NCBI RefSeq assembly: GCF_002005305.1
Contig: NZ_CP014782.1
Span: 248,001-312,000, forward strand
Length of the DNA stretch: 64,000 bases
Reading direction: 5' to 3'
Source of the DNA: Shewanella psychrophila
Lineage (GTDB): Bacteria; Pseudomonadota; Gammaproteobacteria; Enterobacterales; Shewanellaceae
In this document: positions 61,084-64,000 of the stretch, one piece after another
Layout of the letters: each line of letters begins with the position of its first letter
How positions within the stretch are numbered: the first letter of the stretch is position 1
Notes under the pieces: generated by a model
Databases searched by the model: none
Seen by the model: only the letters and a program-made list of their open reading frames with translations
Told to the model about the DNA's origin: nothing
Translations under genes and position numbers: made by a program

Positions 61084-61515
61084 TTATTTCTTTGCCAGTA
61101 GAAGCTGAGCCATCAGCTGGTGGTGAGTCAGCAAGGTTACATCTTTGCTCTCTCCTAGGGATCTAGTGAGGGTGATCACTGGGTTATCGATAAAGTCGTA
61201 GGCTTCATCTTCGGTATCTATAACCGGAGTCATTGCTTGATATTGAGCTTGCTCAACAGAGCTCATGATTAGGTAGAGAGGCGCAGATTTTACCCAAGCC
61301 CCCGAGTCATCGGCATTAACTTCGAAGATGTCGTGATACTTGAGTTCGATTAAGTTTTTACCCTCGGCAAGCTGTATTTCGTGGGTGCCAAACTTCGTTT
61401 CTCCATTGATGCCTGTAACTGAGAGTGAATCTGGAAAAGAGACGCTGGCAGCTGAAGATGAGAAGCTAGTTAAACTTATAAGGGCTAAGGCTGCAACTGT
61501 GATAAATGTTTTCAT
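61084..61515 (-). CDS. DUF2057 (YccT-like) periplasmic protein
   Basis: Protein of 143 residues with a signal peptide at about 1-23 (MKTFITVAALALISLTSFSS). The body matches the DUF2057 family pattern: LEVTGINGE-like start (LSVTGINGETKFGTHEIQLA), EGKNLIELKYHDIFE, and WVKSAPLYLIM. The family member YccT/CsgI of E. coli affects curli assembly; whether that applies here is not known. GGAG lies 6 bases before the ATG at 61515. It sits between two Cys-rich secreted proteins. Confidence 0.75.
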   Translation of the reverse strand: MKTFITVAALALISLTSFSSSAASVSFPDSLSVTGINGETKFGTHEIQLAEGKNLIELKYHDIFEVNADDSGAWVKSAPLYLIMSSVEQAQYQAMTPVIDTEDEAYDFIDNPVITLTRSLGESKDVTLLTHHQLMAQLLLAKK

Positions 61516-61704
61516 AATAGACTCCAATTGGAACTATGCCTAGACAGGAGCAAGATCTATAACGCGGCTGACTATGGGGCTCTTAAGATAATAGTGAAGA
61601 GCACCTTCATAGACACGGCATTAGGCTCTGTCTTTAGGCAAAAATATAATAAATTGTTTTGGGTGCGACTTTAGCAATATGCCTAGGCGCCAAGCTTTAA
61701 ACGG

Positions 61705-62217
61705 TTAAGTTAAACTTGTCCAAATTGGAGGGGGATTAAACGTTGCGAGGTCTGAGGTTTGAGCTGACCATGATAGTGTCTGAACTTTACCGTTGGATTC
61801 TGGTGATGACAGAGAGAATTGAGCTTGAATTAAGATGCCACTAGCGCTGGCGCAGTGGGAGATACATCCTCCTGAGCCCATCATCTCACATAGGGCATCA
61901 CAGTCGATAAGGATATCGCTATCACTAGTCGTCAGATTCGCGACCATCATGTCACATTCTTTCTCACCATGTTTCATGATCATCTCAGCTTTCGAGCCTG
62001 TGTCTGAATCAGAGGGGGATGTAAATTTTGATGTGAGTGTTGAGCTCTGTTGGACTTGTCCCATGGACATCTTCATAGATGCATCAGAACTGCCCATTTC
62101 TGCCATATGAGAGTGAGTAAATGCATGCAAAAATCTCGGCATAGCCATCACTGGTGTAAGCAAAAATTGCCCCACCAAAGAGATGATTAATACAAGATGT
62201 GTAATTTGCTTCAACAT
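61705..62217 (-). CDS. Met/His/Cys-rich secreted protein of unknown function (copper cluster)
   Basis: Protein of 170 residues, not recognised. A signal peptide covers about 1-25 (MLKQITHLVLIISLVGQFLL). The mature part has a Met/His-rich stretch (HAFTHSHMAEMG, MKMSMG), EMIMKHGEKECDMM, and CDALCEMMGSGGCISHC. The C-terminus contains a PPP motif, similar to RPP in the protein at 60410-60850. The pattern fits a Cu-binding periplasmic protein. First minus-strand gene of the cluster. Confidence 0.7.
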   Translation of the reverse strand: MLKQITHLVLIISLVGQFLLTPVMAMPRFLHAFTHSHMAEMGSSDASMKMSMGQVQQSSTLTSKFTSPSDSDTGSKAEMIMKHGEKECDMMVANLTTSDSDILIDCDALCEMMGSGGCISHCASASGILIQAQFSLSSPESNGKVQTLSWSAQTSDLATFNPPPIWTSLT

Positions 62218-62646
62218 TTCTCGCTCTTAATTCGTTAAATGAATAGTGTGTTGTTCTAATAGACCCAGTAATTATATAAAAAGTTTCAAACTTTGAAAAT
62301 CTTTTTTTTGATCGAGGTCAATAAAGGGATAAATAAAATATTTCGACCTATAAAATCATGTAAAATGTGTTAATTATCAGCTTGTTACGCGTGCGCCCTT
62401 GCTAAATGCATGGGTTTGAATTAACTTTAGCTATAGTGAATATAAATTGAACTAAGTGCATTTTTCTCTATTTAGCAAATAGAGTTAGAGCTAGATCTCA
62501 TTTGCACTATTTCTCTCAGATCAGGTGGTAAGATCTGGTTTATAATTTCTGCCATAGAGATGAAGTAATAATAAGTACTAGTTACTAGGTAGTAAAAAAT
62601 AAAAAGCTAAGTACTCAATAAAAATCATATTTTACGGAGAAGAGTG
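62218..62646. other. AT-rich intergenic region upstream of cymA
   Basis: About 430 bp between divergent genes (61705-62217 and cymA). AT-rich, with an FNR/CRP-like box at 62308-62321. No gene seen. Should hold the cymA promoter. Confidence 0.55.
62308..62321. promoter_or_regulatory. FNR/CRP-like site (TTGATCGAGGTCAA)
   Basis: TTGAT-N4-GTCAA differs by one base from the FNR consensus TTGAT-N4-ATCAA. It lies about 325 bp before cymA and about 90 bp before the divergent copper-cluster gene. Anaerobic control of cymA by CRP/EtrA is known in Shewanella, but the distance leaves the target open. Confidence 0.35.
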
Positions 62647-63210
62647 ATGAACTGGCGTGCCCTATTTAAACCAAGTGCGAAATATTCAATATTAGCCCTA
62701 CTTGTGGTTGGTATTGTAGTCGGTGTTGTTGGCTATTTTGCTACACAACAAACTTTACATGCGACAAGTACAGATGAGTTCTGTATGTCTTGTCATAGTA
62801 ACCACTCTTTGAAAGATGAAGTGTTGGCTTCTGCACACGGCGGAGGAAATGCTGGTGTGACGGTTCAATGTCAAGATTGTCACCTTCCACACAATCCAGT
62901 TAAGTACATGATTAAAAAGATTATCGTATCTAAAGATCTCTATGGGTTCCTAACTATCGATGGCTTCAATACCCAAGAATGGTTAGATGCAAACCGTAAG
63001 GAACAAGCCGATCACGCGCTTAAATACTTCCGTGCTAATGATTCTGCTAACTGTCAGCATTGCCATACTCGTATTTACGAGAATCAGCCTGAAACGATGA
63101 AGAAGATGGCGAAGAGAATGCACGAACGTAACTTCAAGAAAGAAGCCGATAAGCGCAAGACTTGTGTGGACTGTCACAAAGGTGTGGCACACGTTTATCC
63201 TAAGGGATAA
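62647..63210 (+). CDS. cymA: Tetraheme quinol dehydrogenase CymA (NapC/NirT family)
   Basis: Inner-membrane anchored periplasmic cytochrome of 187 residues that takes electrons from menaquinol and passes them to periplasmic reductases and the Mtr metal-reducing route. One N-terminal helix (about 13-33). Four CxxCH heme sites: Cys46-His50, Cys75-His79, Cys136-His140 and Cys173-His177. The sequence is close to S. oneidensis CymA as recalled, including the VAHVYPKG tail. GGAG precedes the ATG at 62647. Terminator at 63238-63269. Confidence 0.98.
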   Translation: MNWRALFKPSAKYSILALLVVGIVVGVVGYFATQQTLHATSTDEFCMSCHSNHSLKDEVLASAHGGGNAGVTVQCQDCHLPHNPVKYMIKKIIVSKDLYGFLTIDGFNTQEWLDANRKEQADHALKYFRANDSANCQHCHTRIYENQPETMKKMAKRMHERNFKKEADKRKTCVDCHKGVAHVYPKG

Positions 63211-63237
63211 ACCTTAAGGCTCTTTATAGAATAACGT

Positions 63238-63269
63238 AAGCCCCATAGCTTGTGCTACGGGGCTTTTTT
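63238..63269 (+). terminator. Rho-independent terminator of cymA
   Basis: AAGCCCCATAGC (63238-63249) pairs with GCTACGGGGCTT (63254-63265; one mismatch) around TTGT, followed by T to 63269. Confidence 0.92.
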
Positions 63270-63433
63270 GTGCTTGTTGTAGCTCTGTATGAGTTTGTAC
63301 CAGCTTGTATCATTATGCGTTAATATACTAAGAGGCTAATAACTCATCTCGTATCTGCTGGCTTGGTTCAGTTATATCTATAGGTATTAAACCTCATGTT
63401 CAATCATTCATCTTACTTTTACCGGGGAGGTCT

Positions 63434-64000
63434 ATGTCAAATCGTTCACCTCTCACTCGTATCGAGGGAGTACTGGAGTATATTCATGATAATTTGGATA
63501 AGAGCCTCTCATTAGAGGAGTTAGCCGAACAGAGTTGCTGGTCGAGATGGCAGCTACAGAGGGTGTTTCAGAGCCAAACTGGCTTGAGTGTTGCTCAATA
63601 TGTTCGTGAGCTGAAGCTGAGCCTGGCGGCTGAGCGTATGATCACTGGTGGTGAGCGTATGCTCGATATAGCCTATGAGCTTGGATTTAACTCTGAAGTG
63701 AGTTTTAGTCGTGCCTTTAAGCAGTTTTTCGGTTCCAGCCCGAGGGAATATAAGCTCAGGGGGGTGAGAGTCGGCTTGAGAAATCCGCTGACCAAGCTAA
63801 CGAATTTGGCTTCCTCTAGTGTTGTGGACAGTGCATTTCTGCAGACGCGTATCGAATATAGACCCGCATTCAGCATCCTAGGAGTATCTTCGCCCATCAA
63901 GGGGGTACTCTCAGATTCTCCAGATTTTTCTACCATAGTCCCGGAAACTTGGCGAAAGTTGCATGATATTCTGGATGCTCAGTTGGTATCTGCTAGTGAG
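63434..64000 (+). CDS. AraC-family regulator with GyrI-like domain, 3' end cut by window
   Basis: 189 codons are visible without a stop; the rest lies outside. The N-terminal AraC DNA-binding domain has two helix-turn-helix units (SLEELAEQSCWSRWQLQRVF and MLDIAYELGFNSEVSFSRAF). After about residue 115 the start of a GyrI/Rob-like effector domain appears (TRIEYRPAFSILGVSSPI), an arrangement like Rob of E. coli. GGGGAGG lies just before the ATG. Effector and targets unknown. Confidence 0.88.
   Translation, partial: MSNRSPLTRIEGVLEYIHDNLDKSLSLEELAEQSCWSRWQLQRVFQSQTGLSVAQYVRELKLSLAAERMITGGERMLDIAYELGFNSEVSFSRAFKQFFGSSPREYKLRGVRVGLRNPLTKLTNLASSSVVDSAFLQTRIEYRPAFSILGVSSPIKGVLSDSPDFSTIVPETWRKLHDILDAQLVSASE

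Overview
The window is a stretch of gammaproteobacterial chromosome, almost certainly from a Shewanella. The best single marker is a near-canonical CymA (tetraheme NapC/NirT-type quinol dehydrogenase) at 62647-63210. The gene neighbourhoods also fit: ompR-envZ, greB, tex, bioH-comF, nfuA, a caa3-like cox operon with its assembly genes, lexA next to plsB, and several large methyl-accepting chemotaxis proteins (MCPs). There are no rRNA or tRNA genes, no CRISPR array, no recognisable intact insertion sequence and no prophage. Genus-level identification rests on recalled protein similarity, not on a database search.

Layout. 1-2701: a truncated outer-membrane protein and an MCP. 2855-4947: envZ and ompR. 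5442-10843: a heme-oxygenase-like/VOC fusion, greB with an overlapping methyltransferase, and tex. 11152-18995: an LTA-synthase-family membrane sulfatase, a Pro/Gln-rich unknown, bioH, comF, an M14 peptidase and nfuA. 19257-21677: a MATE transporter divergent from a secreted polysaccharide deacetylase. 21726-31572: a chemotaxis operon on the minus strand (STAS, cheY, cheA, cheW, a seven-PAS MCP, cheR, cheB). 31934-40841: cytochrome oxidase structural and assembly genes (sco, ctaB, ctaA, a CxxxC protein, surf1, a DUF2909 gene on the other strand, coxC, ctaG, coxA, coxB). 41276-46292: the SOS operon lexA-sulA with two LexA boxes, then divergent plsB and an aromatic amino acid permease. 46383-54922: bluB, an AraC regulator, a DUF3302-HlyD pair, a diguanylate cyclase, a globin, a double-VOC protein and another MCP. 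54993-62217: a copper/silver efflux cluster (cusA, a mini-ORF, cusB, a metal-binding protein, two Cys/Met/His-rich secreted unknowns and a DUF2057 protein). 62647-64000: cymA and a truncated AraC/GyrI-like regulator.

How the parts work together. Respiration dominates: heme A synthesis and copper delivery serve the aa3-type oxidase, while CymA feeds anaerobic periplasmic electron transport. The copper cluster protects the periplasm where these copper and heme proteins mature. The chemotaxis operon is self-contained apart from cheD and cheZ, and its receptor ends in a CheR-tethering-like pentapeptide next to its own cheR.

Most unusual features: the receptor with six or seven near-identical 130-residue PAS units; a triplicated sequence at the cheA-cheW junction that copies the end of cheA; a 24-codon ORF with a perfect Shine-Dalgarno linking cusB to cusA; the oxygenase-like/VOC fusion; and the two Cys-rich secreted proteins near cusBA. 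Several palindromic intergenic elements look like dispersed repeats but could not be tested against the rest of the genome.
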